DNA from: Dyella_B sp035486915
GTDB lineage: Bacteria > Pseudomonadota > Gammaproteobacteria > Xanthomonadales > Rhodanobacteraceae
Length of the DNA stretch: 64,000 nt
Reading direction: 5' to 3'
Assembly (NCBI RefSeq): GCF_035486915.1
Contig: NZ_DATHMR010000204.1
Span: 10,405-74,404 of the forward strand
Under the pieces are notes generated by a model that searched no databases, was not told the origin of the DNA, and saw nothing but the letters and a program-made list of their open reading frames with translations. Positions within the stretch are counted from its first letter, which is position 1; each line of letters opens with the position of its first letter. Positions 17,231-25,429 of the stretch are shown one piece after another. The translations under genes and the position numbers were made by a program.

Positions 17231-19243
17231 TCAATGCGTGACAGACAAGTCGAGCTGGAATGGGCCAGCTGGCAAGCCGGCTTCGTCGTAAAGATTGACG
17301 AGCGGGCTGTCGGCCCACGCGTAACGCACGCGCGTGGCAGCGGGCACCGGGGCACGCAGGATCACTTCATGATCGTTGCGAATCTCCGCGTGTGCATAAC
17401 GGCAGCTGTCGTCTTGGGCGCCGCATAGTTCGAAGCCGAGCAAATCATCGCCGCCGTGGGCAACCAGCTTGCCACTGATATCGCCGAAGCCGACGATGAC
17501 GGCATCGCCTTCATGCTTGGCCGAAAGCGGGACGGGACCGGATGGCGCGAGCGCTTCGCCATACACCACGTGACGCGCCGCGTACGCCAGACGGCGGCCG
17601 AGTTCCTGTTTGTTCGCAGGGTGGATGTCGCTGTGCTCGCCGATGTCGATGGTGATGGCGATGCCGCTGTGCGAGTCCTCCTGCGCAACCAGCCGCTGCG
17701 CTTCGCGCAATTGAGCCGTGCCACTTACGACCGGATGCGTGGGCACGGCGCCGTAGTTGGCCAGTTGCACGATCAGCAGCGGCAAATCGGCGCCGAAGCG
17801 CGTGCGAAACTCATCGCGCAGGGCTTCCAGCAGCTTGCGATAACTGCCCGCTTCGCCGGTGTTGGATTCACCCTGGTACCACAAGGCGCCGCGCAGGCCG
17901 TAATGGCCGAGCGGCGCGATCATGCCGTTGTAAAGCGTGGTTTTGCCCGAAGCCGACAGCCACGGCGCCAACGGCGGCGTGCCCGCCGCGAGCGGCACCT
18001 TGCGGTACTGCCAACCAGCATCGTCGAGCGGCACGGACGAACCGTCTTCAAAATGCAAGGCACGCGTCGAGGCCGGCCCGATGATGCCGCCACCGGCATA
18101 GGTGTTGAGTGCGTTGACCACGATCACGTTGTCGCCCGCGTGCAATAACCCGTTGGACAATGTGTAGTGGCGATCCGCGCCGCCGTAACTGCTGCCGACA
18201 CCGCGGCCGTTCACCCAGGTTTCGTCGACTTCGTCGACGTTGCCAAGCCACAGCGTCGTGGCCTGGGCGGCCTGCGCAGCGGTGAGCTTGACGGTGGTGC
18301 GATACCACAACATGCCGTTGAAGCTGGCCAGTTCCGGCAAACCCCATTGCTGGTAGTCGCCCATGGCGTGCGGTGCTTCGCGCCAACCGGTGGTCGAGGC
18401 GCCTGGCAGCCACGGTTCGTCGCCGACTGCGGGCTCGCCCTTCGCTGTGTCGGGTAGCGCGCGCCACCACTTGGCCCACATCTCGCCCCATTTTGCGTTG
18501 GCACCCTGTGGATCGCGGGCGTATTGCGCGAGTACATCCAGCGCCTCGTTGTTGCCGCCGGCTTTGCGCAGCGAGGCGGCGTCCAGCCACGCCTCGATGC
18601 GCGAGCCGCCGAGCGATGCGTTGATCAGGCCTAGGGGCACCTTTTCCGTCTTCTGCAATTCGCGCGCGAAGTAGTAACAGGCCGCGGAGAAATTCGGCAC
18701 GTTGGCCGAAGTGGCCGGCAGCCACGGCGCAGCTCCGTTAAAGCCTTCCTGCGGAGCGGGCGTGGCCGTTTGCGGCACACGCAACATGCGGATCGAATCG
18801 TTGTGCGCCTCGCCGATTTCACCGTCCGCGTTCAACGTGCGGCGTACCGGCAGTTCCATGTTCGACTGCCCGCTGCATAGCCATACGTCGCCGATCAGAA
18901 TATCGCTGGCCATTTGCGTGGTCGTGCCCGAATGCACCTGCAGCGTGTACGGCCCCCCAGCTTTCTGCACAGGCAATCGCGCTTGCCAGTCGCCGTGCTT
19001 GTCGGCACGAGCGGTGACATGCGCGCCGGCGAAATCGAGTTGAACCTGCGCGCCGGGTTGCGCATGGCCCCACACCGGGATGGGACGGTCGCGTTGCAGC
19101 ACCGCGTGATCCTGGAAGACGGGCGCCAGCAAGGCAACGTTGTCGTCGGCAGCCTGTGCACCGGTGGCGAGGCACAACAGAGCAAGCAGCAAAGCAGTGT
19201 GCGGCTGACTGTTCAAAACGTTCGGCAGGATGAACTTCACCAT
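17231..19243 (-). CDS. Sialate O-acetylesterase-type (SASA) carbohydrate acetylesterase
   Basis: 670 residues with a signal peptide ending near 'GAQAAD' (residue 32). 'CSGQSNMELP' (Ser127) is the SGNH block I of the SASA fold, and 'SDIHPANKQELGRRLAYA' supplies the Asp-His pair. A jelly-roll-like insertion ('WLGNVDEVDETWVNG') splits the hydrolase, as is usual for the family. In a xylan locus the likely substrate is acetylated xylan or xylo-oligosaccharides rather than sialic acid. The ATG at 19243 is chosen because it starts the signal peptide; the frame is open further upstream. A xyl-box lies 99 bp upstream and GH3 follows immediately. Confidence 0.85.
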   Translation of the reverse strand: MVKFILPNVLNSQPHTALLLALLCLATGAQAADDNVALLAPVFQDHAVLQRDRPIPVWGHAQPGAQVQLDFAGAHVTARADKHGDWQARLPVQKAGGPYTLQVHSGTTTQMASDILIGDVWLCSGQSNMELPVRRTLNADGEIGEAHNDSIRMLRVPQTATPAPQEGFNGAAPWLPATSANVPNFSAACYYFARELQKTEKVPLGLINASLGGSRIEAWLDAASLRKAGGNNEALDVLAQYARDPQGANAKWGEMWAKWWRALPDTAKGEPAVGDEPWLPGASTTGWREAPHAMGDYQQWGLPELASFNGMLWYRTTVKLTAAQAAQATTLWLGNVDEVDETWVNGRGVGSSYGGADRHYTLSNGLLHAGDNVIVVNALNTYAGGGIIGPASTRALHFEDGSSVPLDDAGWQYRKVPLAAGTPPLAPWLSASGKTTLYNGMIAPLGHYGLRGALWYQGESNTGEAGSYRKLLEALRDEFRTRFGADLPLLIVQLANYGAVPTHPVVSGTAQLREAQRLVAQEDSHSGIAITIDIGEHSDIHPANKQELGRRLAYAARHVVYGEALAPSGPVPLSAKHEGDAVIVGFGDISGKLVAHGGDDLLGFELCGAQDDSCRYAHAEIRNDHEVILRAPVPAATRVRYAWADSPLVNLYDEAGLPAGPFQLDLSVTH

Positions 19244-19341
19244 GCGTTGTATCCCGGTGTGAGAGGAAAGGAGATGGGTCTGGTGGTCGCCAAGCGAATA
19301 CGCAGAGGGTGCAAAGTATGCTGGCGGAGGCACGTTGATGC

Positions 19342-19355
19342 TGGTATCGCTACCA
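19342..19355. promoter_or_regulatory. xyl-box operator (TGGTATCGCTACCA)
   Basis: Near-palindromic 14-mer between the divergent acetylesterase (start 19243) and LacI-family (start 19405) genes. It is placed to control both, including autoregulation of the repressor. Confidence 0.75.
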
Positions 19356-19404
19356 CCGCGCCGGCATTTATGTGCAGAATGATGCGGAGCATCAAGAGCG
19401 ACGC

Positions 19405-20487
19405 ATGTCCACACATCGCTTCAGGAAAAGCCTCTTGCAGAAGCCCGCAAAGAAATCGGTACGCCGCAAAGGTCACGCCGTCACGATTGGCGAGGTAGCC
19501 AAGCGCGCCGGCGTTTCGCCCATGACGGTGTCGCGTGTGGTCAACGGCACCGGCAACGTGCGCGACTCCACGCGCGAACGCGTGAAGCGCGTGGTGAACG
19601 ACCTTGGCTATACGCCCAACCTCGCTGCCAGTGCGCTGGCGACGGCGCAGGGCACGCGCATAGCGCTGATCTATTCCAATCCCAGTACGGCCTACCTGAG
19701 CGAATTGCTGGTCGGCGCGATGCGTGGCGTCACGCGCTCGGCGGCGCAACTGGTGATCGAGGCATGGAGCGAACGCGAGCCCGATGCCGAGCGCGTCGCT
19801 GCGCGCGCGCTGGCGCGCAGTGTGTCCGGCGTAATCCTGCCGCCGCCGTTGTGCGAGTCGGACGTGGTGGTGGCCGAACTTGTGCGTGCTGGCGTGCCGG
19901 TGGTGGCGATCGCTTCGGGTCGCCCGCGTGCAGGCGTTTCCAGCGTGCGCATCGACGATTTCCATGCCAGTCGCGAGATGGCGGCTTACCTCATCGGCAA
20001 AGGCCATGCGCGCATCGGTTACATCAAAGGCGACCCCAACCAGACGGCCAGCCAGTTGCGTTACGAGGGTTTCCTCGCCGCGCTGCACGATGCCGGCATC
20101 AAACCGGATCGCACGCTGGTGCAACAAGGCCGGTTCACCTATCGCTCCGGCCTGCGTGCCGGTGAAAAGCTGCTTGCGCAGCGCAAGCCGCCCAGCGCGA
20201 TCATTGCGAGCAACGACGACATGGCCGCTGCCGTCGTTTCGGTGGCGCACCGGCGCGGGTTGGATGTGCCGGGCGACCTTTCCGTTGTGGGCTTCGACGA
20301 CACTTCCGCCGCCACCACCGTGTGGCCGGAGCTGACCACGATCCGTCAGCCGATCGCGGCGATGGCCGATTCGGCGATCGACATCCTGCTGCGCGCGATT
20401 CGCGGCAAGGAGGATGCGAAGGTCATGGTGGATCACATGGTTGCGCATGTGCTGGTCAAGCGAGGCTCGGTAGCTGCACCGGAGTAA
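19405..20487 (+). CDS. LacI-family transcriptional regulator, proposed regulator of the xylan/xylose genes
   Basis: 360 residues. An unusually long basic leader (about 34 residues, rich in Lys/Arg) precedes the HTH 'VTIGEVAKRAGVSPMTVSRVVNG' and hinge helix 'NLAASALAT'. The periplasmic-binding-protein-like sensor domain follows, ending with 'SVVGFDDTSAATTVWPELTTIRQP'. Xyl-boxes at 13332, 13469, 19342 and 25001 have the CG-centred symmetry typical of LacI sites. As recalled and not checked, a very similar xyl-box has been described for a LacI-type XylR in Xanthomonas. It converges on the sugar transporter gene with a 3-bp gap. Confidence 0.9.
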   Translation: MSTHRFRKSLLQKPAKKSVRRKGHAVTIGEVAKRAGVSPMTVSRVVNGTGNVRDSTRERVKRVVNDLGYTPNLAASALATAQGTRIALIYSNPSTAYLSELLVGAMRGVTRSAAQLVIEAWSEREPDAERVAARALARSVSGVILPPPLCESDVVVAELVRAGVPVVAIASGRPRAGVSSVRIDDFHASREMAAYLIGKGHARIGYIKGDPNQTASQLRYEGFLAALHDAGIKPDRTLVQQGRFTYRSGLRAGEKLLAQRKPPSAIIASNDDMAAAVVSVAHRRGLDVPGDLSVVGFDDTSAATTVWPELTTIRQPIAAMADSAIDILLRAIRGKEDAKVMVDHMVAHVLVKRGSVAAPE

Positions 20488-20490
20488 GCC

Positions 20491-21930
20491 TCAGCCTTCC
20501 ATTTGCTCCAGTTCCTTGCCGCGCGTTTCGTGCACCCAGCGCGACACGAAAAACACCGATAGCGCCGCCGCCACGGTGTAAATGCCATAGGCGCCGGCAA
20601 GGCCGATGCCGGCCAACAACACCGGAAACGTAACAGTGATCAGGAAGTTGGACGACCACTGCGCCGCGCCCGCGACCGCGAGCCCTGAGCCGCGGATCTG
20701 ATTGGGGAACATCTCGCCCAGCATGACCCACATCACCGGACCCCAGGAAAGATTGAAAAAGCACACGTAGGCGTTGGCAGCGACGAGCGCCAATTTGCCC
20801 ATGCCAGGAGAGAGCGCCAGCTTGCCGGCGGCATCCAACGAGGCGCTGGCGAAAGCCACTGTCACCAGGGCGAGCGTGATCGCCATGCCCAACGAACCGA
20901 TCCACAGCAGCGGTTTTCGACCAATACGATCGATCAGGAAAATGGTGACGATGCAGGCGCCGATGGACAGCGCGCCGGAGATCACGTTGATCAGCAGCGC
21001 ATCGCTCTCGGAAAACCCCACCGCCTGCCACAGCACCGCGCCGTAGTAGAACACCACGTTGATGCCCACCAGTTGCTGGAAAGTGGCAAGGCCGATGCCC
21101 ACCCACACGATGGTGCGTAGCTTGCCTTTGGTCTTGTCGATGAGATCGGAGAGCTGCGGGCGATGATGGTCGGTGGATAACGAAGCATCGATCTCGTCGA
21201 GCTTGATCGAAGCCGCTGCATGGCCATACAGCTTGGCGAGCACCGCAAGTGCATCTTGCTGGCGCTTCTTCACTACCAGGAAGCGCGGGCTTTCGGGAAT
21301 CGTCAGCAACAGCAGCAGGAATGCCGCCGAAGGAATCGCCTGCATCCAGAACATCCAGCGCCATGCGGCCTGGCCGAGCCACAGCGGTTCGGTGGATGCG
21401 CCGGCTGCGTGCGCCAGCAGATAGTTACTGAGGAAGGCGCAGAACAGCCCGCTGATGATGGCGATTTGCTGCATCGTGGCGAGTCGTCCGCGGTAGCGCG
21501 CCGAGGCGACTTCCGCGATATAGGCCGGTGACATCACGCTGGCAGCACCCACCGCGATGCCACCGATCACGCGTGCCATCACAAAGAAAATAGCGTTGCC
21601 GGCCGCGCCTGCTCCCGTCGCGGAAAGCAAAAACAGCGCGGCTGCAACGATCAGTACCGAGCGTCGCCCCCAACGGTCGCCCAATCGGCCGGCGAAGAAA
21701 GCACCGAATGCGCAACCCAAAAGCATGGAGGCGACTTCGAAACCCACGCCCGCCGAGCTGGATTGGAACGTCTGCTTCAGTCCATCGACCGTGCCATTGA
21801 TCACGCCGCTATCGAAGCCGAACAGAAAGCCGCCGATGGTCGCCACGCAACTGATGAGGATGATGAAGCGTGTGTTCTCCGTACCGTCGTTGTCGACGTC
21901 AGCGGCAGGAGCGAGCGTGGTGCCGTGCAT
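20491..21930 (-). CDS. xylE: Sugar-porter MFS transporter, probably D-xylose:H+ symporter
   Basis: 479 residues, 12 helices of the sugar-porter family. 'GFLFGFDSGVINGT' in helix 1, 'GRLGDRWGRRSVL' (motif A), 'PAYIAEVASARYRGRL', 'PESPRFLVVKKRQQDA' at the central loop, 'QQLVGINVVFYYGAVLW' in helix 7 and 'LGEMFPNQIRG' near the end. The order xylB-xylA-transporter in one direction makes xylose the likely substrate, although glucose-transporting homologues look alike. A 13-bp hairpin separates it from xylA, so its expression may differ from that of the two enzymes. Confidence 0.8.
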   Translation of the reverse strand: MHGTTLAPAADVDNDGTENTRFIILISCVATIGGFLFGFDSGVINGTVDGLKQTFQSSSAGVGFEVASMLLGCAFGAFFAGRLGDRWGRRSVLIVAAALFLLSATGAGAAGNAIFFVMARVIGGIAVGAASVMSPAYIAEVASARYRGRLATMQQIAIISGLFCAFLSNYLLAHAAGASTEPLWLGQAAWRWMFWMQAIPSAAFLLLLLTIPESPRFLVVKKRQQDALAVLAKLYGHAAASIKLDEIDASLSTDHHRPQLSDLIDKTKGKLRTIVWVGIGLATFQQLVGINVVFYYGAVLWQAVGFSESDALLINVISGALSIGACIVTIFLIDRIGRKPLLWIGSLGMAITLALVTVAFASASLDAAGKLALSPGMGKLALVAANAYVCFFNLSWGPVMWVMLGEMFPNQIRGSGLAVAGAAQWSSNFLITVTFPVLLAGIGLAGAYGIYTVAAALSVFFVSRWVHETRGKELEQMEG

Positions 21931-22023
21931 GTACTTCCCCTCAGTTGCGGCGCAGTGGATTCACTGCGCGCTGGTCTCGCCTGGTTGAATCGGTGCCCAC
22001 CCCCGTGGGCGTTTGGACTTTCA

Positions 22024-22055
22024 GATGCGATACCGCAGCGCGGCGGTATCGCATC
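22024..22055. repeat. 13-bp hairpin between xylA and the sugar transporter gene
   Basis: Perfect inverted repeat GATGCGATACCGC / GCGGTATCGCATC with a six-base loop (agcgcg). It lies in the 144-bp gap of an otherwise continuous leftward unit. No T-tract follows on the minus strand, so it looks more like an mRNA-stabilising or partial-termination structure than a standard intrinsic terminator. Confidence 0.6.
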
Positions 22056-22074
22056 GTTCCCGGTCTTACAGTGC

Positions 22075-23406
22075 TTAACGCACCAGATACTGGTTCAGCA
22101 GATTTTCGTAGCGTTCCTGCTTGCCACTGATCTGTTTCGGCTCACCGCTCGATGCCGCCAGTGCGGTGAGATCGGTGAGCTTGAGCTTGCCCTCTTCGAA
22201 GTTCTTGCCGGCACCACCGTCGAAGCTGGCGTAGCGCTCCTTGCGCCATTGTTCCCATGGCGACTTCGTGAGCAGCGCGTGCGCCACTTCCAAGCCGCGC
22301 GCGAACGCATCCATGCCGCCGATGTGCGCGAGGAACAAATCATCCAGGTCGGTGGACTCGCGGCGTACCTTCGCATCGAAGTTCAGACCGCCCTGCAAGC
22401 CGCCCTGACGCAGCACCACCAGCATCGCGCCCACGGTGTCGTACAGATCGCTGGGGAACTGATCGGTGTCCCAGCCATTCTGCGCATTGCCGCGATTGGC
22501 GTCGATGCTGCCGAGCAGGCCGTGATCGGAGGCCACCTGCAGATCGTGTTCGAACGTGTGACCCGCCAGCGTCGCGTGGTTGGCTTCGATGTTGAGCTTG
22601 AAGTCTTTCTCAAGGCCATGCTTGAGCAGGAAGCCAGCGACTGTGCCGCTGTCGAAGTCGTACTGATGCTTCATCGGCTCCATCGGCTTGGGCTCGATCA
22701 GGAAGTTGCCCTTCAAGCCGATGCTGCGGCCGTAGTCGCGCGCCATCGTCAAGAAACGCGCGAAGTGTTCGATCTCGCGCTTCATGTTGGTGTTGTGCAG
22801 GCTGGCATAGCCTTCGCGACCGCCCCAGAACACGTAGTGCTCACCGCCCAATTCCACGGTGGCGTCGAGCGCGTTTTTCACTTGCACGGCGGCGCGCGTT
22901 ACTACGTTGAAATCCGGATTGGTCGAAGCGCCATTCATGTAGCGCGGGTGCGAGAACAGATTGGCGGTGCCCCAAAGCAGCTTCACGCCGGTGGCTTGCT
23001 GGCGTTCTTTCGCCATCGCAACCATGTGCTTGAGGTTTTTCTCGTACTCGCCGATGTCGTCGGCGTCCGGCGAAAGATCGATGTCGTGGAAGCACCAGTA
23101 CGGCACGCCCAGCTTGGAGAAAAACTCGAATGCAGCGTCCACTTTCGCCTCGGCGGTAGCCAGCGGCGTAGCGGCTGCCCACGGGAAATGGCGGGTGCCG
23201 GGACCGAATGGATCGTGGCCAGCGTTGCAGAACGTATGCCAGTAACACACGGCGAAGCGCAGGTGCTCGGCCATTGTCTTGTCGCCAATCTTCTTGTTGG
23301 CGTCGTAATGCTTGAAGGCCAGCGGGTTGTCCGAGTCGCGGCCTTCGAACGTGATCTTGCCGATGCCGGGGAAATATTCGCGCTTGCCGATGAAGGGGGT
23401 ACTCAT
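22075..23406 (-). CDS. xylA: Xylose isomerase
   Basis: Converts D-xylose to D-xylulose in the cytoplasm. 443 residues, the usual length for class II enzymes. 'WCFHDIDLSP' carries the ring-opening His and Asp, 'VFWGGREGY' is conserved, 'FLIEPKPMEPMKHQYD' supplies a metal Glu and catalytic Lys, 'NIEANHATLAGHTFEHDL' further metal ligands, and 'GSIDANRGNAQNGWDTDQFP' the downstream Asp residues. Second gene after xylB in the leftward unit headed by the xyl-box at 25001. Confidence 0.97.
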   Translation of the reverse strand: MSTPFIGKREYFPGIGKITFEGRDSDNPLAFKHYDANKKIGDKTMAEHLRFAVCYWHTFCNAGHDPFGPGTRHFPWAAATPLATAEAKVDAAFEFFSKLGVPYWCFHDIDLSPDADDIGEYEKNLKHMVAMAKERQQATGVKLLWGTANLFSHPRYMNGASTNPDFNVVTRAAVQVKNALDATVELGGEHYVFWGGREGYASLHNTNMKREIEHFARFLTMARDYGRSIGLKGNFLIEPKPMEPMKHQYDFDSGTVAGFLLKHGLEKDFKLNIEANHATLAGHTFEHDLQVASDHGLLGSIDANRGNAQNGWDTDQFPSDLYDTVGAMLVVLRQGGLQGGLNFDAKVRRESTDLDDLFLAHIGGMDAFARGLEVAHALLTKSPWEQWRKERYASFDGGAGKNFEEGKLKLTDLTALAASSGEPKQISGKQERYENLLNQYLVR

Positions 23407-23463
23407 GCTGAAAATCCTGTCGATGGCCGATATGTGGTGGCTGGAGGAAAAAGAAGAGGCGGA

Positions 23464-24975
23464 TCAGCCAGACGCAGGCTGACGCTCCGCATACAAAGCT
23501 TTGGCGCCATCGAGATGACGCAGGAACTGTCGATAGGCCGGCCGGTAAGCCGCGACGGCCTGCGCGTCGGGATAGGTGGCAAGCGCGGTGTTGAGTTGCA
23601 CGTGTTCGCGAGCGATGGCAGCGAGATCGGCGCTGGCATTGCCGGTTTTCTCCAGCGCCCACAGCGCCTGCAACGCGGCACCCAGTGCAGCGCCTTCGGC
23701 CTGCGCGGGGACTTCTACCGGCAGCGCGAACACATCGGCGATCATTTGCCGCCATACGGCGCTTTGGCTGCCGCCGCCGGTAAGGCGGATCGCATCGAAT
23801 CCCATGCCGGCTGCCTGCAACAGGTCGTAGCCGTTGCGCAGTGCATACGTGGCGCCTTCCATCGCGGCGCGGTAGACGTTGGCGCGGGTGAAGTTGTTCA
23901 GATCGAGGTTGAACAGACCGCCGCGCGCAAGCGGCAGATCGGGTGTGCGTTCGCCGTTGAAGAACGGCAGCATCACCAGGCCATTCGCGCCGGGCGTGGT
24001 CTCGGCCATGACCGTATCGCCGTCGCGCGTGCTGAAGCCGAACGCTTTGGCGACCGCCTCGGTGGCGACCGTGCAGTTCATCGTGCAGATGAGCGGCAGC
24101 CAGCCGCCGGTGGATGAGCAGAACGCAGCCCATCCGCCTGCTTCGTCCACGATCGGTTGCGCGGCATAGGCGAACAACGTGCCGGAGGTGCCAAGGCTCA
24201 TGCTTAGCACACCAGGCGTCACGTTGCCGGTGCCGATGGCGGCCATCATGTTGTCGCCACCGCCGGCGGAGACACGCACGTTACGCGGCAGGCCCAATTC
24301 CTCCGCGATGATTGGCGAGAGGGTGAAACTGGCATCGGCCGCAACCAGCGGTGGCAGCAACGCGGACAAATCGCGCTGAGCGTCCGTGGCGGCAAGCAGC
24401 GGTTTGCACCATTGGCGCGTGCGCACATCCAGCCAGCCGGTGCCGGAGGCGTCGCCGTATTCCATCCAACGCTCGCCGGTGAGCCAGAAGTTTACGTAGT
24501 CGTGCGGCAGCAGGATGCTGGCCAGCCGCGCATAAGCTTCCGGACGGTGCTTGCGTGTCCATGGCAGCTTGGATGCGGTATAGCCGGCGAGAATGGGATT
24601 GCCGGCCAGCTGCACGCACTGCTGCGCGCCGCCGACCCCGTCCATGATTTCCGCGCACTCGGCTTGCGTGCTGGTGTCGCACCACAGCTTGGCGGGCGCC
24701 AGCACCTTGCCGTCCGCGTCCAGCGGTACGAAGCCGTGCTGCTGGCCCGACACGCCGATAGCCGCCACCCGCTTGCGCAGGGTGGGATCGAGTTTGGCGA
24801 AGCAGGCGCGGATCGCCTCGATCCACCATTCCGGATGCTGCTCGCGGCTACCGTCGTCGCGGGCAATCAGTTCCAATGCCTGCCCATGTGTGGCCAATAC
24901 GCGGCGATCGGCCGGGTCGTAGACGACCAGCTTCACGCTTTGGGTGCCGGCATCGATACCGACGACAAGACTCAT
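23464..24975 (-). CDS. xylB: Xylulokinase
   Basis: Phosphorylates D-xylulose to xylulose 5-phosphate. 503 residues of the FGGY kinase family: 'GIDAGTQSVKLVVYD' phosphate-binding loop at the N-terminus, 'GVSGQQHGFVPLD', 'LPHDYVNFWLTGE' and the second ATP loop 'SLGTSGTLFAY', with 'RLTGGGSQSAVWRQMIADVF' near the C-terminus. First gene of the xylB-xylA-transporter unit. A xyl-box lies only 26 bases upstream of its start, where a bound repressor would block transcription. Confidence 0.95.
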   Translation of the reverse strand: MSLVVGIDAGTQSVKLVVYDPADRRVLATHGQALELIARDDGSREQHPEWWIEAIRACFAKLDPTLRKRVAAIGVSGQQHGFVPLDADGKVLAPAKLWCDTSTQAECAEIMDGVGGAQQCVQLAGNPILAGYTASKLPWTRKHRPEAYARLASILLPHDYVNFWLTGERWMEYGDASGTGWLDVRTRQWCKPLLAATDAQRDLSALLPPLVAADASFTLSPIIAEELGLPRNVRVSAGGGDNMMAAIGTGNVTPGVLSMSLGTSGTLFAYAAQPIVDEAGGWAAFCSSTGGWLPLICTMNCTVATEAVAKAFGFSTRDGDTVMAETTPGANGLVMLPFFNGERTPDLPLARGGLFNLDLNNFTRANVYRAAMEGATYALRNGYDLLQAAGMGFDAIRLTGGGSQSAVWRQMIADVFALPVEVPAQAEGAALGAALQALWALEKTGNASADLAAIAREHVQLNTALATYPDAQAVAAYRPAYRQFLRHLDGAKALYAERQPASG

Positions 24976-25000
24976 AGAGGGTTATCCGTAACTAAAAAAG

Positions 25001-25014
25001 TGTTAGCGCTACCA
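25001..25014. promoter_or_regulatory. xyl-box operator (TGTTAGCGCTACCA) upstream of xylB
   Basis: Imperfect 14-bp palindrome 26 bases upstream of the xylB start codon, a position consistent with direct repression by the LacI-family protein. Confidence 0.85.
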
Positions 25015-25415
25015 AAAAAACTAAATGAAACACGCCAAGCTGGCAAGGAGACGATGCATGCTCGCGGTTTACTAATTGGGGTGGAACACGTCATGCCGCG
25101 ATGCGGAACGATCTGCGCACAAACGTTATGCCTCGCTGTGGCGCGAGTTTTTGCATCACAACAAATTCGTGTTTTACGCGATGCGCGAACGAAGCGAAGC
25201 GCATTTCATTGCGGCAAACGCAAATGAAGAAACATCAACGTGCGCCTGCAATTTCGTAATTGTCTGATCTCGTGCCATCCGATTCACTACGCAAACGCTG
25301 GAAGGGGCAGATATGTGGAATGCGTCTCATAAGGTTCCACGTCGAGTCCAGCGTAAACATCAAAAAACATCAAAAAACGAGCAAGCGGCATGCGCCGCTA
25401 GCGAATCATGCACGA
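25015..25415. other. Gene-free spacer between xylB and the TonB-dependent receptor gene
   Basis: About 400 bases with no convincing gene. It must hold the promoter(s) of the receptor-GH74 unit. The only repeat noticed is a tandem duplication of ACATCAAAAA at 25357-25376, 53 bases upstream of the receptor ATG. Confidence 0.5.
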
Positions 25416-25429
25416 GGGGAGCGCTAACA
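25416..25429. promoter_or_regulatory. Weak xyl-box-like sequence over the receptor start codon
   Basis: GGGGAGCGCTAACA, 12 of 14 matches to TGGTAGCGCTAACA, ending on the A of the receptor ATG. The left half coincides with the GAGGGG ribosome-binding region, so the match may partly reflect that. If bound, it would put the receptor and GH74 genes under the same regulator. Confidence 0.4.

Noticed and set aside
21763..24117. Open frame of 784 codons on the plus strand
   Set aside because: Antisense to xylA, xylB and the sugar transporter gene; composition is a shadow of GC-rich codon bias and there are no recognisable domains.
22841..24133. Open frame of 430 codons on the minus strand
   Set aside because: Another frame of the xylA/xylB region; both real genes are certain.
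25357..25376. Tandem ACATCAAAAA repeat as the start of a CRISPR or iteron array
   Set aside because: Only two copies, no spacers; at most a minor promoter feature.
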